Below are positions 15,975-23,724 of a DNA stretch of 64,000 bases, one piece after another; position 1 is the stretch's first letter; each line of letters starts with the position of its first letter. The stretch comes from Sphaerisporangium siamense. GTDB lineage: Bacteria > Actinomycetota > Actinomycetes > Streptosporangiales > Streptosporangiaceae. Made by a program: the position numbers and the translations under genes. The notes beneath the pieces are model-generated. The model worked only from the letters and a program-made list of their open reading frames with translations, did not search any database and was not told the origin of the DNA. The stretch covers positions 6,758,001 through 6,822,000 of the forward strand of contig NZ_JACHND010000001.1 in assembly GCF_014205275.1 (NCBI RefSeq), written 5' to 3'.

Positions 15975-18677
15975 TCAGTGGCCGGCGTCCTGCCAGGTGC
16001 GGCCGACGCCGACCGAGACGTCCAGCGGGACGCGCAGCTCGTAGGCGGCGCACATCTGGCCGACGACCAGCTCGCGCAGCGCCTCCAGCTCGCCGGGGGC
16101 GACCTCGAACACCAGCTCGTCGTGGACCTGCAGCAGCATGCGCGAGCGCAGGCCCCTTTCGTGCAGCGCGCGGTGGACGTGGAGCATGGCGACCTTGATG
16201 ATGTCGGCGGCCGAGCCCTGGATCGGGGCGTTGAGCGCCATGCGCTCGGCCATCTCGCGCCGCTGGCGGTTGTCGCTGGTCAGGTCGGGAAGGTAGCGGC
16301 GGCGGCCGAGGATGGTCTCGGTGTAGCCGTCGTGGCGGGCCTGGGCGACGATGGCCTCCAGGTAGTCGCGGACGCCGCCGAACTCCTCGAAGTACTCGTT
16401 CTTGAGCGCGCGGGCCTCGGCGACCGGGATGTTGAGCTGGCCGGAGAGCCCGAAGTCGGACAACCCGTAGGCCAGGCCGTAGTTCATGGCCTTGATGCGG
16501 GCGCGCAGCTCGCCGCCGACCTCCTCCGGAGGGATGTCGAACACGCGCGAGGCCGTGGCCTGGTGGAAGTCGTGCCCGGACTCGAAGGCGGCGATCAACG
16601 CCTCGTCGCCGGACAGGTGGGCCATGATGCGCAGCTCGATCTGGCTGTAGTCGGCCGTGAGCAGGCTCTCGTACCCCTCCCCCACGATGAAGCCCTGGCG
16701 GATGCGCCGCCCCTCCGCCGTGCGGATCGGGATGTTCTGCAGGTTGGGCTTCTCCGACGACAGCCGGCCGGTCGCCGCGATGATCTGGTTGTAGGTGGTG
16801 TGGATGCGCTCGTCGTCGGCGACCTCCTTGATCAGGCCCTCGACGGTGACGCGCAGCTTGGTCTGGTCGCGGTGGCGCAGCAGGATGGTGGGCAGCTCGT
16901 TGTCGGTCTGGGTGGCGAGCTGGGCCAGGGCGTCGGCGTCGGTGGTGTAGCCGGTCTTGATGCGCTTGGTCTTCGGCAGGCCGAGCTTGACGAAGAGGAT
17001 CTCCTGGAGCTGCTTGGGCGAGCCGAGGTTGAACTGCTCGCCGACCACCCGGTGGGCCTCTTCGACGGCCTGCTTGACCGCGGCGCCGAACTCGGCCTCC
17101 AGGCCGGTGAAGTAGGCGCGGTCGGCGGCGATGCCGGCGCGCTCCAGCTCGGCGAGCACGCGCACCAGGGGCAGCTCGACCTCGCGCATGAGCCGGATGC
17201 CGCCCCGGGGCTCCAGGTGGGCCTCCAGGGCCTCGGCCAGCTCCTGGACCGCCTGGGCGCGGACGGCCAGCTCTTGTCCCGCGTCGTCCTCGGGGTCGTC
17301 GAAGAGGGCGGCCTGGCCGCCGGTGTCGGCCTCGGCGCGCAACTCGCGGTGCAGGTAGCGCAGCACCAGGTCGTCCAGAGGGAAGGACCGCTGCCCCGGC
17401 ATGGCCAGGTAGGCGGCGAGCGCGGTGTCGCAGGTCAGGCCGCGCAGGTCGAGCCCCTGCGCCCACAGGGCCAGCAGGGGGCCCTTGGCGTCGTGCAGGG
17501 CCTTCGGCGCGTCCTCGTCGGCCAGCCACCCGCCGAGCGCGGACTCGTCCTCCGGGGTGAGGGCGGTGAGGTCGAGGTAGGCGGCGCGGCGGCGGCCCTC
17601 GGCGTCGGCGGGGGCGGCGATCGCCAGGTGGTCGAGCCGGCCGGTGCCGCTGCCGTAGGCGCCCTTGACGGCCAGCCCGGCCCGCCCCGCCGGCATCCCG
17701 GCGAGCCAGCCGGCGACCTGGCCGGAGCCGAGGGTGACGACCTCGACGTCGAAGCCTTCCTCCGCCTCGGGCTCGGCGGTGCCGATGCTCTGGTAGAGGC
17801 GGTCGCGCAGGACGCGGAACTGCAGGGTGTCGAAGAGCTTGTGGATCTCGTCGCGGTCCCACTGGCCCATCTTGAGGTCGGCGACCTCGACGTCCAGCGG
17901 GACGTCGCGCCGCAGCTCGGTCAGCTGGCGGTTGTGGATGACCTGGCCCAGGTGCTCGCGGAGCTTGTCGCCGACCTTGCCCTTGACCTCGTCGACCCGG
18001 TCGACCAGCTCGGTGAGCGAGCCGAACTCCCTGACCCACTTGGCGGCGGTCTTCTCGCCCACGCTGGGGATGCTCGGCAGGTTGTCGCTCGGATCGCCGC
18101 GCAGGGCCGCGAAGTCGGGGTACTGCCGGGGGGTCAGGCCGTACTTCTCCACCACGGCGTCGGGGTCGAAACGGGTCATGTCGCTGATGCCGCGGCGGGT
18201 CATGAGCAGGGTGACCCGCTCGTCGACGAGTTGCAGGGCGTCGCGGTCACCGGTGACGATGAGCACGTTCATGTCGCGTTCGGAGGCGCGGTGCGCCAGC
18301 GTGGCGATCAGGTCGTCGGCCTCGAACCCCGCCAGCGACAGGTACGGGAGGCGCAGAGCGTCGAGCACCTCGAAGATGAGGCTGACCTGGCCGCGGAAAT
18401 CGTCGGGCGTCTCCTGGCGGTTGGCCTTGTAGTCGGCGTACGACTCGTGCCGGAAGGTGGGCTCCGAGCGGTCGAAGCACACCACCACATGGGACGGCTT
18501 CTCATCGCGCAGAACATTGATGAGCATCGAGGTGAAGCCGTACACCGCCTCGGTGTGCTGCCCCTCGGTCGTCATGAGGTTGGCGTCCTTGAGCGCGTAG
18601 AACGCCCGGTACGCCAGTGAGTGCCCGTCCAGCAGGAGCAGGCAGGGACGGGTGGGGGTCGCTTCCTTCTTCGGCAC
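15975..18677 (-). CDS. polA: DNA polymerase I
   Basis: Repair and Okazaki-fragment-processing polymerase, 900 residues. The N-terminal 5'-3' exonuclease/FEN domain (about 1-300) has LLDGHSLAYRAFYA, the acidic GFEADDLIAT and VTGDRDALQL. The middle region (about 320-500) corresponds to the 3'-5' proofreading fold but lacks the DxE metal motif, as in other actinobacterial PolA. The polymerase domain has DYSQIELR (palm Asp), the fingers helix following INYG/AMNYGLAYGL, and HDELVFEV near the C-terminus. Start ATG at 18677 with MPKKEATPTRP. It is divergent from the thioesterase gene 68 bases away. Confidence 0.98.
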   Translation of the reverse strand: MPKKEATPTRPCLLLLDGHSLAYRAFYALKDANLMTTEGQHTEAVYGFTSMLINVLRDEKPSHVVVCFDRSEPTFRHESYADYKANRQETPDDFRGQVSLIFEVLDALRLPYLSLAGFEADDLIATLAHRASERDMNVLIVTGDRDALQLVDERVTLLMTRRGISDMTRFDPDAVVEKYGLTPRQYPDFAALRGDPSDNLPSIPSVGEKTAAKWVREFGSLTELVDRVDEVKGKVGDKLREHLGQVIHNRQLTELRRDVPLDVEVADLKMGQWDRDEIHKLFDTLQFRVLRDRLYQSIGTAEPEAEEGFDVEVVTLGSGQVAGWLAGMPAGRAGLAVKGAYGSGTGRLDHLAIAAPADAEGRRRAAYLDLTALTPEDESALGGWLADEDAPKALHDAKGPLLALWAQGLDLRGLTCDTALAAYLAMPGQRSFPLDDLVLRYLHRELRAEADTGGQAALFDDPEDDAGQELAVRAQAVQELAEALEAHLEPRGGIRLMREVELPLVRVLAELERAGIAADRAYFTGLEAEFGAAVKQAVEEAHRVVGEQFNLGSPKQLQEILFVKLGLPKTKRIKTGYTTDADALAQLATQTDNELPTILLRHRDQTKLRVTVEGLIKEVADDERIHTTYNQIIAATGRLSSEKPNLQNIPIRTAEGRRIRQGFIVGEGYESLLTADYSQIELRIMAHLSGDEALIAAFESGHDFHQATASRVFDIPPEEVGGELRARIKAMNYGLAYGLSDFGLSGQLNIPVAEARALKNEYFEEFGGVRDYLEAIVAQARHDGYTETILGRRRYLPDLTSDNRQRREMAERMALNAPIQGSAADIIKVAMLHVHRALHERGLRSRMLLQVHDELVFEVAPGELEALRELVVGQMCAAYELRVPLDVSVGVGRTWQDAGH

Positions 18678-18745
18678 ACCCGCAGCCTAGTCTCCATGTA
18701 CGACAGAACACCCCTCGATGTGCCACTGGAGGGTCTCCCTTGACC

Positions 18746-19168
18746 ATGACGAACCCCGATGACCTGGCCCGTCTCGCGGCCCTGCACGGCGGCGACCACT
18801 CCGGCACCCTGGTCGAGCGCATGGGCATCGAGTTCCTGGAGGCCGCGGCCGAGCGGGTCGTGGCGCGCATGCCGGTCGAGGGCAACACCCAGCCGTACGG
18901 CCTGCTGCACGGGGGCGCCTCCTGCGTGCTGGCCGAGACGGTCGGCTCCACCGGCGCGGCCCTGCACGCCGGGCCCGGCAGGATCGCCGTGGGCATCGAG
19001 ATCAACGCGACCCACCACCGCTCCGCGCGCTCCGGTCACGTCACGGGTGTGGCGACCCTGCTGCACGGCGGCCGCAGCCTGGCGACCTACGACATCTCGA
19101 TCACCGACGACGAGGGCCGCCTGGTGTGCACGTCCCGGCTTACGTGCATGCTTCGTGACGCGCCGTGA
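18746..19168 (+). CDS. PaaI-type hotdog thioesterase
   Basis: A 140-residue single hotdog-fold acyl-CoA thioesterase. The signature QPYGLLHGGASCVLAETVGS holds the HGG substrate loop, and the conserved Glu in AET is a likely catalytic residue. The end GRLVCTSRLTCMLRD is the last strand pair. Members hydrolyse aryl- or fatty acyl-CoA; substrate is unknown. Two starts are possible: TTG at 18740, with GGAGGG at 18728-18733 ideally spaced, or ATG at 18746, spaced 12. ATG is given conservatively. Divergent from polA and convergent with the amino-acid ABC operon. Confidence 0.9.
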   Translation: MTNPDDLARLAALHGGDHSGTLVERMGIEFLEAAAERVVARMPVEGNTQPYGLLHGGASCVLAETVGSTGAALHAGPGRIAVGIEINATHHRSARSGHVTGVATLLHGGRSLATYDISITDDEGRLVCTSRLTCMLRDAP

Positions 19169-19245
19169 GATTTGCCCTCTATCTGGGCACGATTTGCCAC
19201 TCTCTTTGCACGTGCCCGTCCGGGCTCGCTAGCGTTGGGACACCA

Positions 19246-19322
19246 GAGCCCGTGGGTGATCGAGTAGACAACGTGTGCGGCCGGGGAAGCCCTACATGGC
19301 CCCAAAGATCACCCGCGGGCTC
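19246..19322. repeat. Long-armed inverted repeat, 16-nt arms, 45-nt loop
   Basis: Arms at 19246-19261 and 19307-19322 are complementary over 16 positions except one T:G wobble. They lie between the convergent thioesterase and ABC ATPase genes. The loop is larger than in a usual terminator. It may be a bidirectional terminator or a structured RNA; no known RNA family was recognised. An 8-nt direct repeat GATTTGCC (19169 and 19191) lies just before it. Confidence 0.6.
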
Positions 19323-19331
19323 CTGCCGGCG

Positions 19332-20126
19332 TCAGGCCCCTGAGGGCCTGGTGGCCGTCTCCTCCGCCGGGCCGTCGTCGTCGGAGTGCGTCGGGTCCAG
19401 CACCCTCCTGAGGAACGCGCGCGTGCGCGCGTGCCGCGGGTCGCCGATCACCTGCTCCGGCGGGCCCTCCTCGACGATCACGCCGCCGTCCATGAACACC
19501 ACGCGGTCGGCCACCTCGCGCGCGAAGCTCATCTCGTGGGTGACCACCAGCATCGTCATGCCGTCCTGGGCGAGCTTGCGCATCACCGACAGCACGTCGC
19601 CGACCAGCTCGGGGTCCAGGGCGGAGGTCGGCTCGTCGAAGAGCATCAGGTCGGGGTCCATGGCCAGGGCCCTGGCGATGGCCACCCGCTGCTGCTGGCC
19701 GCCGGAGAGCTGGGGAGGGTAGGAGTCCCACTTGGCGCCGACGCCGACCTTGTCGAGGTTCTCGCGGGCGACGCGCTCGGCCTCCTGCCTGCCGCGCCGG
19801 AGCACCCGCCGCTGGGCGATCACGACGTTCTGCAGGACCGTCATGTGCGGGAAGAGGTTGAACGACTGGAACACCATGCCGAGCCTGCGCCGGGCGGCGT
19901 CGATGTCGACATCGGGGTCGGTCAGCTCGACGCCGCCGACCACGACCGTGCCCTTGGTGGGCTGTTCGAGCAGGTTCACGCAGCGCAACAGCGTCGACTT
20001 GCCCGAGCCGGACGGGCCGATGACGCAGACCACCTGGCCCTGGTCGACGGTGAAGTCGACGCCCTTCAGGACCTCCAGGGGGCCGAACGACTTGTGCAGG
20101 TGCTTGATCTCGACCGCGTGGGCCAC
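19332..20126 (-). CDS. Polar amino-acid ABC transporter, ATP-binding protein
   Basis: A 264-residue importer ATPase of the GlnQ/HisP type. Walker [13 protein letters not shown] (about residues 37-48), Q-loop [13 protein letters not shown], signature LSGGQQQR, Walker [15 protein letters not shown] and H-loop VVTHEM are all intact. The short acidic C-terminal tail ([13 protein letters not shown]) is not part of the fold. It follows the permease gene by four bases on the same strand, forming an operon with the permease and binding protein (binding protein first). Glutamate, glutamine or another polar amino acid is the expected substrate class; the exact ligand cannot be read. Confidence 0.95.
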   Translation of the reverse strand: MAHAVEIKHLHKSFGPLEVLKGVDFTVDQGQVVCVIGPSGSGKSTLLRCVNLLEQPTKGTVVVGGVELTDPDVDIDAARRRLGMVFQSFNLFPHMTVLQNVVIAQRRVLRRGRQEAERVARENLDKVGVGAKWDSYPPQLSGGQQQRVAIARALAMDPDLMLFDEPTSALDPELVGDVLSVMRKLAQDGMTMLVVTHEMSFAREVADRVVFMDGGVIVEEGPPEQVIGDPRHARTRAFLRRVLDPTHSDDDGPAEETATRPSGA

Positions 20127-20130
20127 CGGG

Positions 20131-20982
20131 TCACCGTCCCTTCGCCTGACGCTTTTCCAGACGGCCCGCCAGGTAGCCGAGCGGGATCGTCACCATCAGA
20201 TATGTCAGGCCCACGACCATGATGGGCGTGGCGTTGGCCGTGGTGGAGGCGAGGTCGTTGCCGAACTTGGTCAGCTCGACGTACTCGCCGCTCACCCCGA
20301 GGAACAGCACCAGCGAGGAGTCCTTGAGCAGCGCGACGAACTGGTTGGTCGTCGGCGGGATCACGATGCGCAGCGCCTGCGGGATCACGACGGAGATCAT
20401 GCCCCGCGCGTGCGACATGCCGAGCGAGCGCGCCGCCTCCATCTGGCCCTTCGGCACGGCCTGCAGGCCGGCGCGCAGCGTCTCGGCCATGTAGGCGGCG
20501 CTGACCACCGTCAGGCCCAGGATGCCCTGGCCGTAGGTGCCGCCGGGCACCTCGAAGCCCGGCAGGGCCAGCGGCAGGAACAGGATGAGCAGGAAGATCA
20601 GCAGCGCGGGCAGGCCGCGGAAGATCTCGATGTAGACGGTGGCGATCCAGCGGTAGGGCCGCACGGAGGACAGCCGCATGAGGGCGAGCAGCAGACCGCC
20701 CAGCGAGCCGAAGACGAAGCCTCCGACGGTGTAGATGATGGTGTTCTTGAGCGCGACCGTGAAGACGTCCGGCAGGGCCTGCTCCGCCACGTCGAGCTTG
20801 GCGAAGTTCTGGGCCAGTCCCTGCCAGTTGACGAGGAGCGCGAGCACGACGACCGCGGCGACCAGCACCGCGTACTGGACGCCGCGGCTGATGCGCTGCC
20901 TCTTGCGCGGGCTCATCCGCGCCCTGCCGGGCGCGGGCCCGGCAGGGCCGGCGGACCCGGCCGCCGTGGACTGGTCGGTCAT
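20131..20982 (-). CDS. Polar amino-acid ABC transporter, permease
   Basis: A 283-residue HisM/GlnP-type permease. The N-terminal 35 residues are cytosolic and basic. A membrane helix (about 36-55) and four or five further helices follow. The cytoplasmic coupling loop with [29 protein letters not shown] is the EAA motif that contacts the ATPase. [12 protein letters not shown] is the conserved second-helix region of the family. Only one permease gene is present, so it presumably homodimerises. Start ATG at 20982 lies three bases after the binding-protein stop, so the three genes form one transcript. Confidence 0.95.
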   Translation of the reverse strand: MTDQSTAAGSAGPAGPAPGRARMSPRKRQRISRGVQYAVLVAAVVVLALLVNWQGLAQNFAKLDVAEQALPDVFTVALKNTIIYTVGGFVFGSLGGLLLALMRLSSVRPYRWIATVYIEIFRGLPALLIFLLILFLPLALPGFEVPGGTYGQGILGLTVVSAAYMAETLRAGLQAVPKGQMEAARSLGMSHARGMISVVIPQALRIVIPPTTNQFVALLKDSSLVLFLGVSGEYVELTKFGNDLASTTANATPIMVVGLTYLMVTIPLGYLAGRLEKRQAKGR

Positions 20983-20985
20983 GGA

Positions 20986-21849
20986 TCAGGAGGTTCCGAG
21001 CTCGCCGGGCTTCTTACCGAACCACTTGACGTAGATCTGCTCGTAGGTGCCGTCGGACTTCGCCTTGGCGATCTCCTCGTTGATCACCTTGGCCAGGGCG
21101 TCGTTGCCGAGCTTCATGCCGATGCCGTACTGCTCGCCGGTGTCGAGGCTCGCGGCCAGTTCGAACTTGTCGGCGATCTCGGGCTTCTTGAGCCAGGTGA
21201 GCACGACGGGCAGGTCCTGGACGATGACGTCGGCCTGGCCGGACTGCAGGCCGAGCAGTTCCTTGGGCGAGTCGGCGTACTCGGTCGGGTTGAGGCCCTG
21301 CTTCTTGACGTAGTCGAGGCCGGTCGTGGAGGCCTGGGCGCCGAGCTTCAGGCCTTTGGCCTTGACGTCGGCGAGCGACTTGACGCCGCTGCCCTTCTTG
21401 GCGAGCAGGGCCTGCGTGGCGTCGAAGTAGGGCTCGGAGAAGAGCATGTTCTTCTTGCGCTCGTCGGTGATCGTCATGCCCGCCGCGGCGACGTCGCACT
21501 TGCCGGCGTTCAGGGCCGCGCCGCTCTTGATCACCGCGAAGTCGATGTCCACGATGTCCTGCTTCACACCGAGCTTCTTGGCCGCCAGGTCGACGATGTC
21601 GACGTCGAAGCCGACGACGTCCGCGCCGTCCTTGAACTGGAAGGGCTCGTACGGCAGGTTGGTGCACGTCATGAGCTTTCCTGGGCTGACGAGCTTGATC
21701 CCGCCGGCCTGTGTCGTGGCGCCCGACCCACCCGTGTTCGCGCTCGTGTCGGAGCCCGACCCGCCTCCGCAGGCGGAGAGAAGGCATGCGGCGCCCACGG
21801 CGACCGCCCCAATTGTGGCGAAACGGCGACGCCTGGACCAAAAGACCAC
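20986..21849 (-). CDS. Polar amino-acid ABC transporter, substrate-binding lipoprotein
   Basis: A 287-residue extracellular solute-binding protein of family 3. A basic n-region (SRRRRF), hydrophobic core and lipobox ACLLSAC give lipidation at Cys27, with a Gly/Ser/Thr-rich spacer after it. The mature domain shows the type II periplasmic-binding fold: NLPYEPFQFKDGADVVGFDVDIVD resembles the family signature, and KCDVAAAGMTITDERKK is the hinge/ligand segment. Lgt (45720-46790) would lipidate it. Start GTG at 21847-21849 has GGAGG seven bases upstream. First gene of the operon. A 10-bp palindrome lies 32 bases before the start. Confidence 0.94.
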   Translation of the reverse strand: MVFWSRRRRFATIGAVAVGAACLLSACGGGSGSDTSANTGGSGATTQAGGIKLVSPGKLMTCTNLPYEPFQFKDGADVVGFDVDIVDLAAKKLGVKQDIVDIDFAVIKSGAALNAGKCDVAAAGMTITDERKKNMLFSEPYFDATQALLAKKGSGVKSLADVKAKGLKLGAQASTTGLDYVKKQGLNPTEYADSPKELLGLQSGQADVIVQDLPVVLTWLKKPEIADKFELAASLDTGEQYGIGMKLGNDALAKVINEEIAKAKSDGTYEQIYVKWFGKKPGELGTS

Positions 21850-21881
21850 TACGCCCTCCTCTGTAGCCGCGTGTCGGAGTC

Positions 21882-21891
21882 AAGTTAACTT
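21882..21891. promoter_or_regulatory. AT-rich palindrome AAGTTAACTT, possible operator
   Basis: A perfect 10-bp palindrome between the binding-protein gene (minus) and the lipoprotein gene (plus), in a locally AT-rich stretch. Its place in the promoter region suggests a repressor or activator site for the amino-acid importer. No regulator is identified. Confidence 0.35.
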
Positions 21892-22011
21892 ACCGTAACC
21901 CTGGCCATGGTTCCGCACCTGGTCACCAGGGGTATTACCGGAATGAAACGATCGCACAACACCTGTCGCCGCCTGGTACTCCCGGCTCCGCGACCGGAAT
22001 ATCGTGCGATC

Positions 22012-22563
22012 GTGCGGGCACCGATCTTCGTTCTCGGCCTCGCGGCCGCGCTGCTGGCCTCGGGATGCACCTCCACGCCCGCCGCCCCCGCCACACCGTC
22101 GGCGAAACCCTCCCCCACGTACGTGGTCCCGGCCGGGACCGCGCGCCCCGGCGAGACGGTGATCACGGCCAAGCCGGTGGTCGACGGGCAGATGCGCTTC
22201 CGCGTGCTCGGCTTCCAGGACGGCATGCCGAGCGTCGTCGGCAGCCACGCCGAGTGGAACGCCAAGGGACAGTACGCCCGGGTGCGCGTGCTCATCGAGA
22301 GCACCGACCGCACCAACCAGAAGTTCGACGCCGGACAACAACTGCTGGTCGCGGCCGACGGGCGCGTCTTCCACGTCGACGACTTCACCCAGGCGATCAA
22401 GCGCCAGCCCGACGAGATCCCCGTCGGCAGCTTCGTGCGCATGGAGTTCGACCTCTGGTACGACGTGCCCAAGGACGCCAGGATCACCGCGATCCGCTTC
22501 GTCGCCGACCCGCCGCTCGGCGCCATCGGCCCGTCCAAGGGCGTCGACGTCCCCCTGCGCTGA
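22012..22563 (+). CDS. Small lipoprotein, DUF4352-like
   Basis: A 183-residue predicted lipoprotein. Starting at GTG 22012 gives a compact signal peptide with lipobox LLASGC (Cys19) and a Pro/Ala/Thr spacer, then an all-beta domain of about 130 residues. That domain has GKYARVRVLIESTDR-like and VPVGSFVRMEFDLWYDVP-like strands (actual sequence here GQYARVRVLIESTDR and IPVGSFVRMEFDLWYDVP), similar to the immunoglobulin-like DUF4352 domain. The open frame extends upstream to 21907, but that would bury the signal peptide, so the GTG is preferred. No clear ribosome-binding site is seen, so it may be leaderless. Function unknown; the family often sits near cell-envelope genes. Confidence 0.75.
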   Translation: MRAPIFVLGLAAALLASGCTSTPAAPATPSAKPSPTYVVPAGTARPGETVITAKPVVDGQMRFRVLGFQDGMPSVVGSHAEWNAKGQYARVRVLIESTDRTNQKFDAGQQLLVAADGRVFHVDDFTQAIKRQPDEIPVGSFVRMEFDLWYDVPKDARITAIRFVADPPLGAIGPSKGVDVPLR

Positions 22564-22583
22564 CCCACCGCGCTGACCCACCT

Positions 22584-22622
22584 CACTGAGCCCCCGCACT
22601 GAGCCCCCGCACTGAGCCCCCG
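22584..22622. repeat. Three tandem copies of a 13-bp unit
   Basis: CACTGAGCCCCCG is repeated three times without change immediately downstream of the lipoprotein stop. It marks the left edge of the peptide cluster's upstream region. It could be a slippage product; no stem is formed by a single unit. Confidence 0.85.
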
Positions 22623-22896
22623 TCGGCGGCGTCCACCGGCGTGCCGCCACACCGCGCCCGCCATGTCCCATACGCCATATCGCCGTACCGCGATATCGCC
22701 TGTAACACCGGTCACAACAACCCCACCATGCGAATCGAATTGCACCACGCCATGCCGGAAATGACTCCATGTAGCTACACGACGACCCATGGGCGATATT
22801 CAGAAAAGCTCTCCCCATGGTCCTTGACCAGGTCGGCGAATTGATGTCAACTGACAAGTGCCATTACCGAGGCCCAGCCGACCGAATGGAAACAGA
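22623..22896 (+). promoter_or_regulatory. AT-rich upstream region of the cysteine-rich peptide cluster
   Basis: With the repeat above this forms a gene-free stretch of 333 bases. It is much richer in A/T than its surroundings, as expected of a promoter region in a high-GC genome. Seen in it are a 10-bp palindrome GCGATATCGC (22690-22699), a possible -35 TTGACC (22824-22829) and TTGATGTCAA (22841-22850), a dyad that could bind a regulator. No clean -10 hexamer is evident at the correct spacing, so the exact start of transcription is not called. Confidence 0.4.
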
Positions 22897-23094
22897 ATGC
22901 CGAGTGTAGCCGCCATCAGTGACCGAATCGTCGCCAAGCTCGTACCGAGCGTCGCCGCCACCGCGAGTAGCTGCTTCACCCAGAGCTGCGGATGCCAGGC
23001 CAACCGTTATTCGTATCGGGAATGCTGCTGGATCGACCAGCCGGGCGGGCCGTACACCTGCCTGATCTGCTACCGCAGCAATATCCCCTGCTGA
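22897..23094 (+). CDS. Cysteine-rich precursor peptide A
   Basis: A 65-residue peptide. The N-terminal 25 residues have no Cys: ISDRIVAKLVPSVAATAS, with a basic residue, a mildly hydrophobic stretch and an AxA (ATA) motif at residues 21-23. The remaining 40 residues carry eight Cys spaced C-x4-C-x-C-x9-CC-x10-C-x2-C-x6-C, the last directly before the stop codon. Peptide B (26775-26981) shares ISDR, VAA and an identical CFTQSCGCQA block with the first Cys at the same residue (26). ATG 22897 is chosen because it aligns with peptide B; a GGAAA lies six bases upstream and an in-frame ATG at 22858 would add 13 unconserved residues. Eight Cys suit four disulfides. Probably a secreted bacteriocin-like or signalling peptide; activity is inference. 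Confidence 0.85.
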   Translation: MPSVAAISDRIVAKLVPSVAATASSCFTQSCGCQANRYSYRECCWIDQPGGPYTCLICYRSNIPC

Positions 23095-23172
23095 AAAAGC
23101 CCGCGGCGAACGAGAACCGAACGCGCACCACCGCCCGTCCACCCGCGCCCCCGGAGAGACGAAAGGGCCCAC

Positions 23173-23724
23173 GTGCCTCTCATCATCCCCGCACTGCTCC
23201 TCATCGGAGTGCTCTCGGTACTCAACCTGCTCCTGACCTACGGTGTGATCCGCCGGCTCCGCCGGCACGCCGCCCTCATCGAGGGCGGCGCGATGTCCGG
23301 CGGACCGTCGATGACCCTGCTGGAACCGGGCACGACCGTGGGCGACTTCGCGGTGCTCACGACCGACGGCGTCCCCATCACCCGTGACACCCTGCCCGGA
23401 CGGACGCTGGTGACGTTCTTCTCGTCGAGCTGCCGGCCGTGCAGGGACAAACTGCCGGCCTTCGTCGAGCAGGCGCGCGGGTTCACCGGCGGCCGCGACA
23501 CCACGATCTGCGTCGTGATCGGCGACCCGGCAGAGAGCGCCGACATGGTGGCGGCCCTGGAGCCGGTCGCGCACGTGGTGACCGGCGAACACGGCGACGA
23601 CGAGATCTCCAGGGCCTTCCAGGTGCAGGGATATCCCTCCTATTACCTCACCAGGGACAAGGGGGTCGTCGAGGCCGCGGCCTTCGACCTCGCGGCGCTG
23701 CCCCTCGGCGCCTTCGGGAGATGA
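23173..23724 (+). CDS. MauD/TlpA-like membrane-anchored thioredoxin
   Basis: A 183-residue redox protein: an N-terminal membrane helix (about residues 3-24), a basic RRLRRH segment, then a thioredoxin-fold domain from about 50 with active-site C87-R-P-C90 in TFFSSSCRPC and a cis-Pro loop near QGYPSYYL. MauD proteins are needed to form disulfides in the methylamine dehydrogenase light chain. Here the neighbours are cysteine-rich peptides, so a role in oxidising or proofreading their disulfides is likely. The basic residues after the helix would by the positive-inside rule put the domain in the cytosol, so topology is uncertain. GTG at 23173 follows GAAAGGG. Its stop overlaps the exporter start (ATGA), showing tight coupling. 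Confidence 0.9.
   Translation: MPLIIPALLLIGVLSVLNLLLTYGVIRRLRRHAALIEGGAMSGGPSMTLLEPGTTVGDFAVLTTDGVPITRDTLPGRTLVTFFSSSCRPCRDKLPAFVEQARGFTGGRDTTICVVIGDPAESADMVAALEPVAHVVTGEHGDDEISRAFQVQGYPSYYLTRDKGVVEAAAFDLAALPLGAFGR

Noticed and set aside
14562..18620. A 1352-codon plus-strand open frame
   Set aside because: It lies opposite the deacetylase and polA, has compositional bias (Val/Gly/Leu/Asp) of a shadow frame and no recognisable domain.
21907..22011. Upstream extension of the small lipoprotein gene
   Set aside because: The 35 extra residues would place a basic, non-conserved stretch before the signal peptide; the GTG at 22012 gives a proper lipoprotein signal.
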